A stretch of DNA of 64,000 nucleotides from CAZEHS01 sp964511875. Its GTDB lineage: Bacteria; Bacillota; Clostridia; Peptostreptococcales; Acidaminobacteraceae. Where the stretch lies: contig CAZEHS010000001.1 of assembly GCA_964511875.1 (NCBI GenBank), positions 1-64,000 of the forward strand, read 5' to 3'. Numbering within the stretch: position 1 is the stretch's first letter; every line of letters starts with the position of its first letter. The notes below the pieces were generated by a model. The model was not told where the DNA came from and did no database searches. It saw only the letters and a list, made by a program, of their open reading frames with translations. Shown here piece after piece: positions 52,399 to 61,094 of this stretch. A program made the position numbers and the translations under genes.

Positions 52399-52538
52399 AT
52401 GATCCCCTTCTCTCTTCCAAAGTATACGCACATTATAACTTACTATACCCTTTTCGTATCCCTCCAAATTATAATATGCGAATAAATGGGCTTGAACTCC
52501 TACTAATTCTGTGCTATCATTCTATTTGTGCCATCCAT

Positions 52539-52625
52539 GCCGAAGTGGTGGAATTGGCAGACGCGGCGGACTCAAAATCCGTAGTCTTAACGGGCGTGAG
52601 GGTTCGAGTCCCTCCTTCGGCACCA
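52539..52625 (+). tRNA. tRNA-Leu (anticodon CAA)
   Basis: Acceptor GCCGAAG pairs with CTTCGGC, anticodon stem GCGGA/TCCGT, loop CTCAAAA, long variable arm, T-loop TTCGAGT. CCA is encoded. It stands alone, divergent from the kinase gene. Confidence 0.95.
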
Positions 52626-52630
52626 AAAAG

Positions 52631-52668
52631 CAACCCCAAATCTGAAAAGGTTTGGGGTTGTTACTTTT
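52631..52668 (+). terminator. Terminator of tRNA-Leu(CAA)
   Basis: CAACCCCAAA pairs with TTTGGGGTTG, followed by TTACTTTTTT. Confidence 0.88.
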
Positions 52669-52744
52669 TTGATGCGTTTTGTCTTAGGATGCTTATACCA
52701 AATATGCTATGAATACCGTGCCCTCACTTCGTTGGACAGTAAGA

Positions 52745-54097
52745 TTATTTGACAGGCACATCTACCACCGTGATCTGACTCGAAATCATCCCCATCCAAC
52801 AGGTGTATCCATACGTTCCTGTTTTCTCTGGCGTGAACTCAATAATATTATCTCCGGCTTCCAGTTTCTTTTGAATGTCGAATTCCGGAATGAGGATGGA
52901 ACCGTTGCAGCCGTTGAGATTTTCACCGTCCGCATGGAGGTTGAAACGTACCGGCACCCCTTTCTGAACCACAATTTCAGGATAAGCACTGCGTTCCACT
53001 TCACCCTGTACGATTTGTACTCCGTTTTCGATACTGGCAACAATTCCAGTGGCTTGACTGGATTCAGCTGTCGTCTCAACATTTGAAAGGGCCATGACCG
53101 GCAAGCCACCCAAGCTGAACCCTCTCTGCATCATGATGGCGCCTAGAAGGATCACCAGGACCGCACTGAAGCGAAGCATATTGCGGGTGAACCGTTTGCT
53201 AAGCAGTGTACTGAGTGCTCCGAAACCGAACATCAGAGGGACTGTACCCAGGCTGAAGAAGAACATCGAGAGTGCACCCGCGGCAGCACTGCCGGTTCCG
53301 AGCGCATAAAGCTGCATGGCCTGAAGCGGACCACAGGGCATAAGACCGTTGAGAAGACCCACTACCAAGGGACCGCGCTCGCCGGTTTGACCCATAAGTA
53401 TATTTCGAATTCCTGAAGGCATCTGGAAATGAAACCGTTTGAGCGCGGGAATCAGGCCCAGCATGTTAATGCCCATTACAACCATGAAGGCCCCTGCCAG
53501 TATTGCGATGAGACCACGGGCACCTCCGGAAAAACTCACAACTGAGCCCAGGGCACCTACGACGCCCCCCACGATGGTATAAGAGATCACCCGCCCTCCG
53601 TTATAGAGCAGGCTTGGTTTCCATCCCGCAGTAGCTGTTCCATCCTTTTTCGGTACCAGGCACTGGGATAGGTTGATTCCTCCGCACATGGCGATGCAGT
53701 GGAGTGAAGTCAGCAGCCCCACCACTAACAACATGCCGTAGCTCATGGAGGACTGGAGCTCAGGTATGAAGTTGAATCCCACCGTTTTGTTGATAATCAT
53801 ATAAAGGGCGGCCAGGAGTACACCAATGCCCGCCAATTGTAACGGATTCAACGCTCCTGTTTTTTTGTCTGATTGGTCATCTGTCAAGACCTCATACCCT
53901 GCAGCATGCAATGCCTGCTGTATTTGCATTTCAGTTGCTTTTTCCGAGTCATAGGTAATTTGAACCGAGCTGTTCTTAAAACTGGCTTGGGCTTCTGATA
54001 CGCCGTCGACCTTCACCAGTGATTTATGAATGATCTTTTCGCACTGACCACAAGTCATTCCCTGGATCTTAATAGTTTTCTTTATTCGCAAGGACAT
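52745..54097 (-). CDS. HMA - TauE/SafE - cupredoxin fusion membrane protein
   Basis: Three parts in about 450 residues. An HMA metal-binding domain at 1-70 has a CxxC site (GMTCGQCEKII). A TauE/SafE-type (UreH-like) membrane domain follows at about 85-350 (LHCIAMCGGINLS; GLLNGLMPCGPLQAM). The C-terminal cupredoxin-like domain (about 370-450) has LNGCNGSILIPEF and TPEKTGTYGYTCWMGM, which hold probable Cys/Met copper ligands. It probably handles copper at the membrane. MSLRIKKTIK is the start, eight bases after GGAGG. The gene precedes no other in its operon. Confidence 0.88.
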   Translation of the reverse strand: MSLRIKKTIKIQGMTCGQCEKIIHKSLVKVDGVSEAQASFKNSSVQITYDSEKATEMQIQQALHAAGYEVLTDDQSDKKTGALNPLQLAGIGVLLAALYMIINKTVGFNFIPELQSSMSYGMLLVVGLLTSLHCIAMCGGINLSQCLVPKKDGTATAGWKPSLLYNGGRVISYTIVGGVVGALGSVVSFSGGARGLIAILAGAFMVVMGINMLGLIPALKRFHFQMPSGIRNILMGQTGERGPLVVGLLNGLMPCGPLQAMQLYALGTGSAAAGALSMFFFSLGTVPLMFGFGALSTLLSKRFTRNMLRFSAVLVILLGAIMMQRGFSLGGLPVMALSNVETTAESSQATGIVASIENGVQIVQGEVERSAYPEIVVQKGVPVRFNLHADGENLNGCNGSILIPEFDIQKKLEAGDNIIEFTPEKTGTYGYTCWMGMISSQITVVDVPVK

Positions 54098-54140
54098 TGC
54101 TGTTACCTCCATCAATTTTCATACCATTATTATAACAATG

Positions 54141-54160
54141 AGATATGGAGATTTAATGGA
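54141..54160. promoter_or_regulatory. Shared metal-gene motif, copy at the HMA-TauE gene
   Basis: AGATATGGAGATTTAATGGA resembles the copies upstream of both P1B ATPases (56839-56857 and 59051-59070). It lies about 45 bases before the start codon. Confidence 0.45.
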
Positions 54161-54165
54161 CATAG

Positions 54166-54204
54166 AAAAATCCCGCTAAAAGACTTAACAGTCTCTCAGC
54201 AGGA
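54166..54204 (-). terminator. Terminator of copA
   Basis: On the minus strand CCTGCTGAGAGACT pairs with AGTCTTTTAGCGGG (a few G-U pairs) around GTTA, then TTTTT. It separates copA from the HMA-TauE gene. Confidence 0.75.
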
Positions 54205-54245
54205 CGGATCAATCATGCGAATCTTCTGAATAAATCGGAATCACC

Positions 54246-56765
54246 TTAGATTGCTTGAATTGCTTCCCTTGTTCCATTCTGAAGGATTTCAGGCAATGAA
54301 TCATTGGATGAGACATAGGGTTTGAATCGTTTGAGACGCAGGGCATTGGTGAGGACCGACACGGAGCTCAGTGACATCGCCGCTGCTGCGATGATGGGAT
54401 TGAGCTTTGGGCCACCGAAGAGGAACAGGATCCCGGCTGCGATTGGAATGCCCGCTACGTTGTAGGCGAAGGCCCAGAAGAGATTCTGCTTGATGTTGCG
54501 GATCGTGCTTTTGCTCAGTTGAAGGGCTGTAGGCACGTCCATCAGGTCGCTGCGCATCAGGACGATATCCGCCGATTCCATGGCCACATCGGTTCCTGAA
54601 CCGATGGCGATGCCGATGTCTGCCTGTGCCAGGGCTGGTGCATCATTGATGCCATCCCCGACCATGGCCACTTTCTTCCCTTCCGCTTGAAGCTTCTTGA
54701 CTTCGTTTGCCTTATCCTGGGGAAGAACCTCTGCCAATACACGGTCGATTCCTACCAGTTTCGCGATGGCTTCAGCTGTTTTTCGGTTATCTCCGGTGAT
54801 CATAGCCACTTCAATGCCCATTTCATGGAGCTTGGCGATGGCACGGGCACTGGAGGGCTTGACGATATCAGCTACAGCGATGATTCCTGCAGGCTCTGAA
54901 TTGATAGCGATGTACATCGGTGTTTTGCCTTCAGATGCCAAACGGTCCGCGTGCTCAAGGAGACCCGTCAGTGGAATTCGCTTGTCATCCATCAGCTTTC
55001 GATTTCCCAGCAGCATGGTTTTTTCATTCAAAGTAACCTGAATGCCGTATCCGGGAATGGCCTTAAAGGCTTCCCCTTTTATGAATTCAAGTCCCTCCCG
55101 TTCAGCGCCGCGAACGATGGCATCTGCCAGGGGGTGTTCTGATCCTTTTTCTGCCGATGCGGCCAGTTGAAGGAGAAGGTTCTTATCCATACCCGGTGCC
55201 ACGATGATATCCGTCACTTCCGGACGCCCTTCCGTGATGGTTCCGGTTTTATCAAAGACAATTGTTTTAATCTTATGGGTTGTTTCCAGGGCTTCACCGC
55301 CTTTGATAAGCACTCCGTTCTCGGCACCCTTGCCGGTCCCCACCATGATAGCTGTAGGGGTTGCAAGGCCAAGGGCACAGGGGCAGGCGATGACGAGGAC
55401 CGCAATGAAAATGGAGAGAGCGAATACCGGTGTCTGACCAGAGAAATACCAGGCCAGAGCCGAAATGGTGGCGATTGCGAATACGATGGGCACGAAAATA
55501 CCGGATACGACATCTGCCAGATGAGCGATCGGGGCCTTGGAGCCCTGAGCGTCCTCTACCAGCTTGATGATTTGAGCCAGGGCAGTATCGCTGCCGACCC
55601 GGGTTGCTTTGAAACGCAGGGAGCCATTCTTGTTGATGCTGGCACCGATAATCTTGTCACCAGGTTTCTTATCCACCGGCATGCTTTCGCCTGTCAGCAT
55701 GGATTCATCCACGGAGGAATAACCTTCCACCACTTCTCCATCCACAGGAATCTTGCTGCCGGGCTTCACGACAATGATGTCGCCAACTTCCACTTCTTCG
55801 ATGGGAATCTCCATTTCGATTTCGCCGTGAAGGACGATGGCTGTCTTGGGGGATAAGCCCATCAGCTTCTTGATGGCTTCTGATGTCCTCCCTTTGGATA
55901 CCGCTTCCAAAGCCTTGCCCAGAAGGATTAGTGTGATGATGACCCCTGCCGTCTCGAAATAAAGATCTTCCACATACATAAAATCGCCAATGCTGATCCG
56001 GTAGATGGAATACATACTATAGCCAAGAGCTGCCGAGGTTCCCATAGCGATCAGAGAATCCATATTGGGGCTGCGCCGCCATATGGCTGTAAAACCAACC
56101 GTATAGAACCGGTAACCCGCTATGACCACAGGGATTACCAGGAAAAGTTCAACCAATGCGTATAGCAGGGGGAAATCCATCGGGGAAAGCACTTCTGGAA
56201 TTGGCCAGTTCAGCATGGCCCCCATGGCCAGATAGAGCAGCGGCAACGAAAATACCAATGAAACTTTGAATTTCAGCCATAAAGTTTTTATTTCCTTTTC
56301 CTTGCGAGCCTTGTCCGCATCAATTTGCTGTGATGTGTCGATTTCACGGGGCTGGTAGCCCGCCTTGACGACAGCTTGCTTGATCTCTGAAATCCGTACC
56401 ATGCCGGGGTTGTAATTCACATTCATTTTCTCAGTAGCAAAATTGACCGAAACGGATTTAACACCAGGAAGCTTACTGACAGCCCGTTCAATAGCCATGG
56501 CACAGGAAGAACAGGTCATGCCGCCAACTGGTATTGCGATAGCCTTGCCTTCCTGTTCTTCCAGAACAGCGTAGCCGGCTTTTTTCACCGCCGCGTTCAC
56601 TTCATCATGATCCGTTACAGCCTCATCGAAGGAGACCTGAAGCTTTTCAGTGGCATAATTCACACTGGCTTCCGATACCCCCGCGACTTTTCCAACGGCT
56701 CGTTCTATTGCTTTCGCGCAGGCTGAGCATGTCATTCCCCAGACTTTAATCTGTTCCGTTTTCAT
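54246..56765 (-). CDS. copA: Copper-exporting P1B-type ATPase (CPC type, two HMA domains)
   Basis: The 839-residue product has two N-terminal HMA domains (GMTCSACAKAIE; GMTCSSCAMAIE), eight membrane helices with the ion-site motif VIACPCALGLATPTA, the TGES actuator motif, phosphorylation site VFDKTGTIT, and GDGINDAPALAQADIG. The CPC motif and twin HMA domains are those of Cu(I) exporters. A CsoR-like operator lies in the leader. AAAGGAG precedes the ATG. Confidence 0.96.
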   Translation of the reverse strand: MKTEQIKVWGMTCSACAKAIERAVGKVAGVSEASVNYATEKLQVSFDEAVTDHDEVNAAVKKAGYAVLEEQEGKAIAIPVGGMTCSSCAMAIERAVSKLPGVKSVSVNFATEKMNVNYNPGMVRISEIKQAVVKAGYQPREIDTSQQIDADKARKEKEIKTLWLKFKVSLVFSLPLLYLAMGAMLNWPIPEVLSPMDFPLLYALVELFLVIPVVIAGYRFYTVGFTAIWRRSPNMDSLIAMGTSAALGYSMYSIYRISIGDFMYVEDLYFETAGVIITLILLGKALEAVSKGRTSEAIKKLMGLSPKTAIVLHGEIEMEIPIEEVEVGDIIVVKPGSKIPVDGEVVEGYSSVDESMLTGESMPVDKKPGDKIIGASINKNGSLRFKATRVGSDTALAQIIKLVEDAQGSKAPIAHLADVVSGIFVPIVFAIATISALAWYFSGQTPVFALSIFIAVLVIACPCALGLATPTAIMVGTGKGAENGVLIKGGEALETTHKIKTIVFDKTGTITEGRPEVTDIIVAPGMDKNLLLQLAASAEKGSEHPLADAIVRGAEREGLEFIKGEAFKAIPGYGIQVTLNEKTMLLGNRKLMDDKRIPLTGLLEHADRLASEGKTPMYIAINSEPAGIIAVADIVKPSSARAIAKLHEMGIEVAMITGDNRKTAEAIAKLVGIDRVLAEVLPQDKANEVKKLQAEGKKVAMVGDGINDAPALAQADIGIAIGSGTDVAMESADIVLMRSDLMDVPTALQLSKSTIRNIKQNLFWAFAYNVAGIPIAAGILFLFGGPKLNPIIAAAAMSLSSVSVLTNALRLKRFKPYVSSNDSLPEILQNGTREAIQAI

Positions 56766-56798
56766 GGTGAATCTCCTTTCATGCTGATCATTTGCGAT

Positions 56799-56815
56799 AT
56801 ACCCCGTGGGGGTAT
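56799..56815. promoter_or_regulatory. CsoR-like copper operator upstream of copA
   Basis: ATACCCC-GTG-GGGGTAT is a perfect palindrome of the type bound by CsoR-family copper-sensing repressors. It lies 34 bases before the start codon. No csoR gene is in the window. Confidence 0.7.
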
Positions 56816-56838
56816 CTTATGAAATGAGTATCTCATAG

Positions 56839-56857
56839 ACTCATGGAGATTTTATGG
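56839..56857. promoter_or_regulatory. Shared metal-gene motif, copA copy
   Basis: ACTCATGGAGATTTTATGG. On the gene strand it follows TTGAAT with a 21-base spacer and includes a -10-like CATAAA. This long-spacer layout is shared with the copB copy. Confidence 0.5.
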
Positions 56858-56881
56858 AGAGACCCTTCCTCTTCAAAATTC

Positions 56882-56924
56882 AAAAAAAAAAATAGCGCCC
56901 TGAACATTGCTGCTCATAAAGCGC
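56882..56924 (-). terminator. Terminator of the CPH-type ATPase gene
   Basis: GCGC pairs with GCGC and TGAGC with GTTCA in one interrupted stem, followed by a run of eleven T on the minus strand. Confidence 0.65.
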
Positions 56925-56963
56925 ATTTTTTCATTCACAGGCTAATATCTATCCAAAATATTT

Positions 56964-58955
56964 TTAGTCTATCTTCAACAACCTGGCATTTACAGCTACA
57001 ATAACTGTACTTAGAGACATAAGAACAGCTCCAAGCGCAGGACTGATTACGATTCCCTGGTTGTAGAGAACTCCAGCTGCAAGTGGTATAACAATAATAT
57101 TATATCCTGTAGCCCATACAAGATTCTGAAGCATCTTTCTGTATGTTGCTCTTGATAGCTTTAAAATATTGACAACATCCAGAGGATTGCTCCTTACCAA
57201 AATAATATCAGCTGTCTCAATCGCAACATCTGTCCCAGCACCTATGGCAATTCCAAGATCAGCCATTGCAAGCGACGGTGCATCATTCACACCATCGCCG
57301 GTCATACCAACGATTCTGCCTTCAGCCCGCAACTCCTCTATCTTTGATGCTTTTTCCTGAGGAAGCACCTCCGCTATGACTTTATCAATACCCACCCTTT
57401 CTCCGACATAGGCAGCAACCCTCTTGTTATCTCCTGTCAGCAGAATGGATTCGACGGCCATACTCCGCAGTGTATCTACTGCTTCTTTGGCTGAATCCCG
57501 AATGATATCAGAAAGTGCTAAATAGCCCAACAATTTGGTTTCTTCAAGGACAAAGACCACAGTTTTTCCTTCCTGCGCCAACTTCTCAAAATCCTCATCA
57601 TCAAAGCTGATTTTTTCTGAGCGCATATACCCAGGACTTACAACTCTAATATCTCTACCGCTGACTTTCGCCATCAGTCCCTTTCCTGTGATATTTTGAT
57701 AATCAGTTATCTCGAGTCGCTCCAAGTTCTTCTTCTTGCCTTCATTCACTATTCCTTGTGCAATTGGATGCTCCGAATTCAACTCAATAGAATAAGCTAA
57801 TGTCAACAACTCTTCCTTGGTGACAGACACTTCAAGAATATCAGTAATCCCGAATTCACCTTCTGTCAAAGTACCTGTTTTATCAAAAACAATTGAATTT
57901 ATTCTTCTAGCATTTTCAAAAGCTGCCCTGTTCCTTATCAGAAGACCACGCTTTGCTCCAATGCTGGTTGAAACTGCAGTTACGAGTGGTGTGGCTAGCC
58001 CCAGTGCATGAGGACAGGAAATAATCATTACAGTTACAGCTCTCTCGACAGCGAAATTCAAGTCCTTGCCTATAGCCATCCATACTATAAATGTTATGGT
58101 GCCTGCTGTTACTGCAATATAGAAAAGCCACTTCGCTGCAATATCTGCTAACCTCTGAGTATTGGATTTTGATTCCTGAGCTTCTCGAACCATTTTGATG
58201 ACTTGGGACAGGAAGGTTTTATCACCAACTCGATTAACCTTGAACTTCAAGATTCCTTCTCCGTTGATTGCTCCCCCTATAATCTCATCATCTTTGCCTT
58301 TATCGACAGGTACCGATTCTCCTGTAATCATGGATTCATTAATGGATGAAGCCCCATCAAAAATAATACCATCAATAGGCACCTTTTCCCCAGGTTTTAC
58401 CAGAACCATATCCCCTTCCTTTAAATCTTTTACAGGTATATCCTTGGTTTCTCCATTGTCGCTTATCAGGTGAGCAATCTCAGGCATTAGCTTTACCAAT
58501 TCTTCTAGGGCTTTAGATGCCCCCATTACTGATTTCATCTCAATCCAATGACCGAGAAGCATTATGACGACCAATGTTGCCAGTTCCCAAAAGAAATCAT
58601 TTCCTTTAAGAACAAACACGGTAAGGGAACTATAAATATATGCTACCGAGGTTGCCAAAGCGATAAGCATCATCATTGCTGGTGTTTTTTTCTTAAACTC
58701 GTCAATGGCACCTGATAAAAATGGCTTACCGCCGTAAAAGAAAAGTACGGTAGATAATGCTAATAAAAGATATGAATCGCCCTCAAACCTCCATTCAACA
58801 CCCATAAACATCTGAATCATTGGCGACAGCGCAAGTATAGGTACCATAAGAATTAGGGAGAAGAAGAATCTTTTCTTGAAATCCGCGACCATCATTGCAT
58901 GATGATCATGATGTCCATGTTCTTGACCTTGATGATTGTCATCTTTTTTTTTCAT
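56964..58955 (-). CDS. copB: Copper-type P1B ATPase (CPH type, CopB-like)
   Basis: The product of about 663 residues has no HMA domain but a His-rich N-terminus (HQGQEHGHHDHHAMM). It has the ion-site motif VMIISCPHALGLATPL, TGES, the phosphorylation site VFDKTGTLT and GDGVNDAPSLAMADLG. CPH-type pumps (P1B-3) transport Cu(II) or Cu(I)/Ag(I). MKKKDDNHQG is the start, after GGAGG. It is divergent in sequence from copA and looks AT-richer than its neighbours, which may mean separate acquisition. Confidence 0.94.
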   Translation of the reverse strand: MKKKDDNHQGQEHGHHDHHAMMVADFKKRFFFSLILMVPILALSPMIQMFMGVEWRFEGDSYLLLALSTVLFFYGGKPFLSGAIDEFKKKTPAMMMLIALATSVAYIYSSLTVFVLKGNDFFWELATLVVIMLLGHWIEMKSVMGASKALEELVKLMPEIAHLISDNGETKDIPVKDLKEGDMVLVKPGEKVPIDGIIFDGASSINESMITGESVPVDKGKDDEIIGGAINGEGILKFKVNRVGDKTFLSQVIKMVREAQESKSNTQRLADIAAKWLFYIAVTAGTITFIVWMAIGKDLNFAVERAVTVMIISCPHALGLATPLVTAVSTSIGAKRGLLIRNRAAFENARRINSIVFDKTGTLTEGEFGITDILEVSVTKEELLTLAYSIELNSEHPIAQGIVNEGKKKNLERLEITDYQNITGKGLMAKVSGRDIRVVSPGYMRSEKISFDDEDFEKLAQEGKTVVFVLEETKLLGYLALSDIIRDSAKEAVDTLRSMAVESILLTGDNKRVAAYVGERVGIDKVIAEVLPQEKASKIEELRAEGRIVGMTGDGVNDAPSLAMADLGIAIGAGTDVAIETADIILVRSNPLDVVNILKLSRATYRKMLQNLVWATGYNIIVIPLAAGVLYNQGIVISPALGAVLMSLSTVIVAVNARLLKID

Positions 58956-59050
58956 TACTTTCCTCCATATGCACAATTGATAGCTTCGAAACGCTACTAA
59001 CCTATCTTAGGCATTTGTTCGATCCCGTAACTTTAATGGAGCCACGATAA

Positions 59051-59070
59051 ACTCATGGAGATATTATAGT
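59051..59070. promoter_or_regulatory. Shared metal-gene motif, copB copy
   Basis: ACTCATGGAGATATTATAGT. On the gene strand it includes a perfect TATAAT -10, preceded by TTGAAT with a 21-base spacer, a long spacing as at MerR-type promoters. Confidence 0.5.
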
Positions 59071-59097
59071 GATACCCTTTCTCTTGGGGATTCAAGC

Positions 59098-59129
59098 AAA
59101 AAAGCGTCCTGCACACTGCTATAGAACAC
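59098..59129 (-). terminator. Orphan terminator-like hairpin upstream of copB
   Basis: GTGTTC pairs with GGACGC (two G-U pairs), then TTTTTT on the minus strand. It aligns with the terminator at 56882-56924, but no gene ends here: the chemoreceptor gene upstream has its own terminator at 59174-59212. Confidence 0.5.
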
Positions 59130-59173
59130 TTTTTGATGGAATATCGATTACTCTAAACTGACTAGATTATAAT

Positions 59174-59212
59174 AAAAGCAAGAGGAGTTCTGATGGACCT
59201 CCTCTTGCTTTT
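59174..59212. terminator. Terminator of the chemoreceptor gene
   Basis: AAAAGCAAGAGGAG pairs perfectly with CTCCTCTTGCTTTT around an 11-base loop, about 90 bases after the stop. Confidence 0.85.
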
Positions 59213-59303
59213 GTATCTAAATCAAATTTTTCCGTTCGCATCGGTATGTCCGTAAGGGGCCAAAAGGCTTATTTCTTCATCCTCAGGTTTAGTATATGAC
59301 TTC

Positions 59304-60773
59304 TTATGTAAAAACGCGCACGCCTTCTCTGTTGAGGGCTTCTACTTGTGATACAATGCTGTCCAGATAACTAATCACTTGGGTTGATAGAGCGCAGGCC
59401 TTGGCGTACAGTACATCTGCCTGATCCTTCTGTTTGGAGTGAACCACTTCGACAAGCCGGTGGCCGGTACTATGCAGTTCATTATGGACCGCATCGATCG
59501 CACGCCAGTCCTTTTCAAGTAAGGGATGCTCTACTATGACTGCATGGTAGAAATGCCCGAACATGCATTTTGCTCCATCGATCTGGATTGGATAGACCTG
59601 CATCTCAGTATTGATTCTCCCCAGATTCTCTAGCCAAGTCTTGTGAGCTGTCTTCGCTTTCCGGAGAGCAGTCAGGAACTCTTCGTTGCTGAGTGCATTG
59701 ACGCTGCCGTTCAACTGTTTCATCATTACCCCGGTAATGCGGGACAGCGTTCCGTCTATTGCTGCAATATCCTGAGCTTTGGTGCTGCTGTAAGTCGCTT
59801 GTACATGGATGGTGCGGGTCATTTCACTCAGGCGCTCCGCATCGCGGCTGGATATCTCCATTGCCAGATTAATTTCGTCCACAGCCATCTGAATCCCTTC
59901 CATATCCTTGTTGATGATACGGACATCCTGGACAGTTGCTTCAAGTCTATCAACATTGCGCTGTATATTTCTAGAAACCAGATCAATTTCGCTGCTCATC
60001 TTTTGCGCGGAATCCATGGTCTGCTCCATGCTGCGCTTTCCCTCGTTGGCAGCTTTACGGATTCCGGTCACAAACGCTTTCATTCCGTCCAAGTTCTTTT
60101 GTGTGCTGTCGGAGAGTTTCCGTATTTCCTCGGCAACTACGGAGAATCCTCTTCCGTGTTCCCCTGCCCGGGCGGCTTCGATGGATGCATTCAGAGCCAG
60201 CAGATTGGTCTGTTGGGCAATTTGTTCGACCCCAGCGACAATTTCGCTGATCTTAATGCTCATATCTACCAAACTGTCAATTTTAAGGTTCATTTCCTCT
60301 GAATTGTGCATCACGTCATTTTTGAGGTCATTAATGCTCCGAACCTGCAGCAGGCCCTCGTGGTTTCCGGTTACCAACAGCTCTGAATCTTCGGCCAGTC
60401 GGCTCAAGGTTTCAGAAATCACATTTACAGTTTCATGAACCTGGTTCATGCTGGAAGTAGTCTCCTCTACCACTGCAAGATTTGATTCGCTAACGGTAGC
60501 CATTTCAGAAGCGAAGTTCACCAGTTTCCTTGAATCATGTGCTATCTCCACATCGAAGCTACTGAGTTTTGATGTGGTGTCTAACATTTGCCTAGCCGAT
60601 GCAGCCATCTGCTTTTCAATATCGATAAGTTTCCTTATAAAGCCTAAAAACCTCTGGTTGACTGGATATTTTGCACTCGGCTCAGCGGGATCAGCACCCT
60701 GCAAACGAGATTCCACATAGCGAATGATCTGATCGGTTTCGTGAGACGATCGATCTTTGAATTTGAATAGCAT
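59304..60773 (-). CDS. Soluble chemoreceptor with C-terminal CZB domain
   Basis: The 489-residue product has no membrane helix. The signalling hairpin is at about 200-260 (EQIAQQTNLLALNASIEAARAGEHGRGFSVVAEEIRKL, seen as IAQQTNLLALNASIEAARAG). The last 130 residues form a chemoreceptor zinc-binding (CZB) domain with KTAHKTWLENL, CMFGHFYHAV and HNELHSTGHRL, the His/Cys zinc ligands. CZB receptors sense zinc or hypochlorous acid. The start MLFKFKDR is set by GGAGG; the frame is open 42 codons further upstream without a ribosome site. Confidence 0.9.
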   Translation of the reverse strand: MLFKFKDRSSHETDQIIRYVESRLQGADPAEPSAKYPVNQRFLGFIRKLIDIEKQMAASARQMLDTTSKLSSFDVEIAHDSRKLVNFASEMATVSESNLAVVEETTSSMNQVHETVNVISETLSRLAEDSELLVTGNHEGLLQVRSINDLKNDVMHNSEEMNLKIDSLVDMSIKISEIVAGVEQIAQQTNLLALNASIEAARAGEHGRGFSVVAEEIRKLSDSTQKNLDGMKAFVTGIRKAANEGKRSMEQTMDSAQKMSSEIDLVSRNIQRNVDRLEATVQDVRIINKDMEGIQMAVDEINLAMEISSRDAERLSEMTRTIHVQATYSSTKAQDIAAIDGTLSRITGVMMKQLNGSVNALSNEEFLTALRKAKTAHKTWLENLGRINTEMQVYPIQIDGAKCMFGHFYHAVIVEHPLLEKDWRAIDAVHNELHSTGHRLVEVVHSKQKDQADVLYAKACALSTQVISYLDSIVSQVEALNREGVRVFT

Positions 60774-60878
60774 TGAGTCCTCCTGAATGTCAGTGATCTT
60801 TTCTGGGTTTTCGGGTAAACAGCACGACTTAGAAGTTTTTATACCCATATCATGATATGAATAATCGTTAATCCTATA

Positions 60879-61034
60879 TTGAAACCTATATCTGTACATA
60901 GGCTGTTAATTCTGCTCTTCCGCAACCAGGCAAAAGATAATGCATCCCTCAATATTTTGAATGATCGCTATGCCCGGGGAGAAATCAATGATGAGGAGTA
61001 CGCTTCAAAAAAATCCAAACTTACGAAATCATAA
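60879..61034 (+). pseudogene. Remnant of a SHOCT-domain protein gene
   Basis: This frame ends in ILNDRYARGEINDEEYASKK, a clear SHOCT motif, preceded by RLLILLFRNQ, the usual membrane-adjacent part. No ATG or ribosome site exists upstream; the only candidate start is a TTG, and a stop lies just before it. It looks like the 3' end of a gene whose front was lost where the chemoreceptor gene now begins. A strong terminator follows directly. Confidence 0.6.
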
Positions 61035-61080
61035 GCAAAACGAGAGGCGTTCCAGATGGTTGGAACGCCTCTCGTTTTGC
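61035..61080. terminator. Strong bidirectional terminator
   Basis: A perfect 19-base stem, GCAAAACGAGAGGCGTTCC, pairs with its complement around AGATGGTT. It ends the SHOCT remnant and the iron ABC operon. Confidence 0.88.
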
Positions 61081-61094
61081 TATTTACCCTTTGT

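Noticed and set aside
60774..60899. 42-residue N-terminal extension of the chemoreceptor
   Set aside because: No ribosome site upstream; GGAGG sits directly before the internal ATG at 60773, and the extension overlaps the SHOCT remnant.
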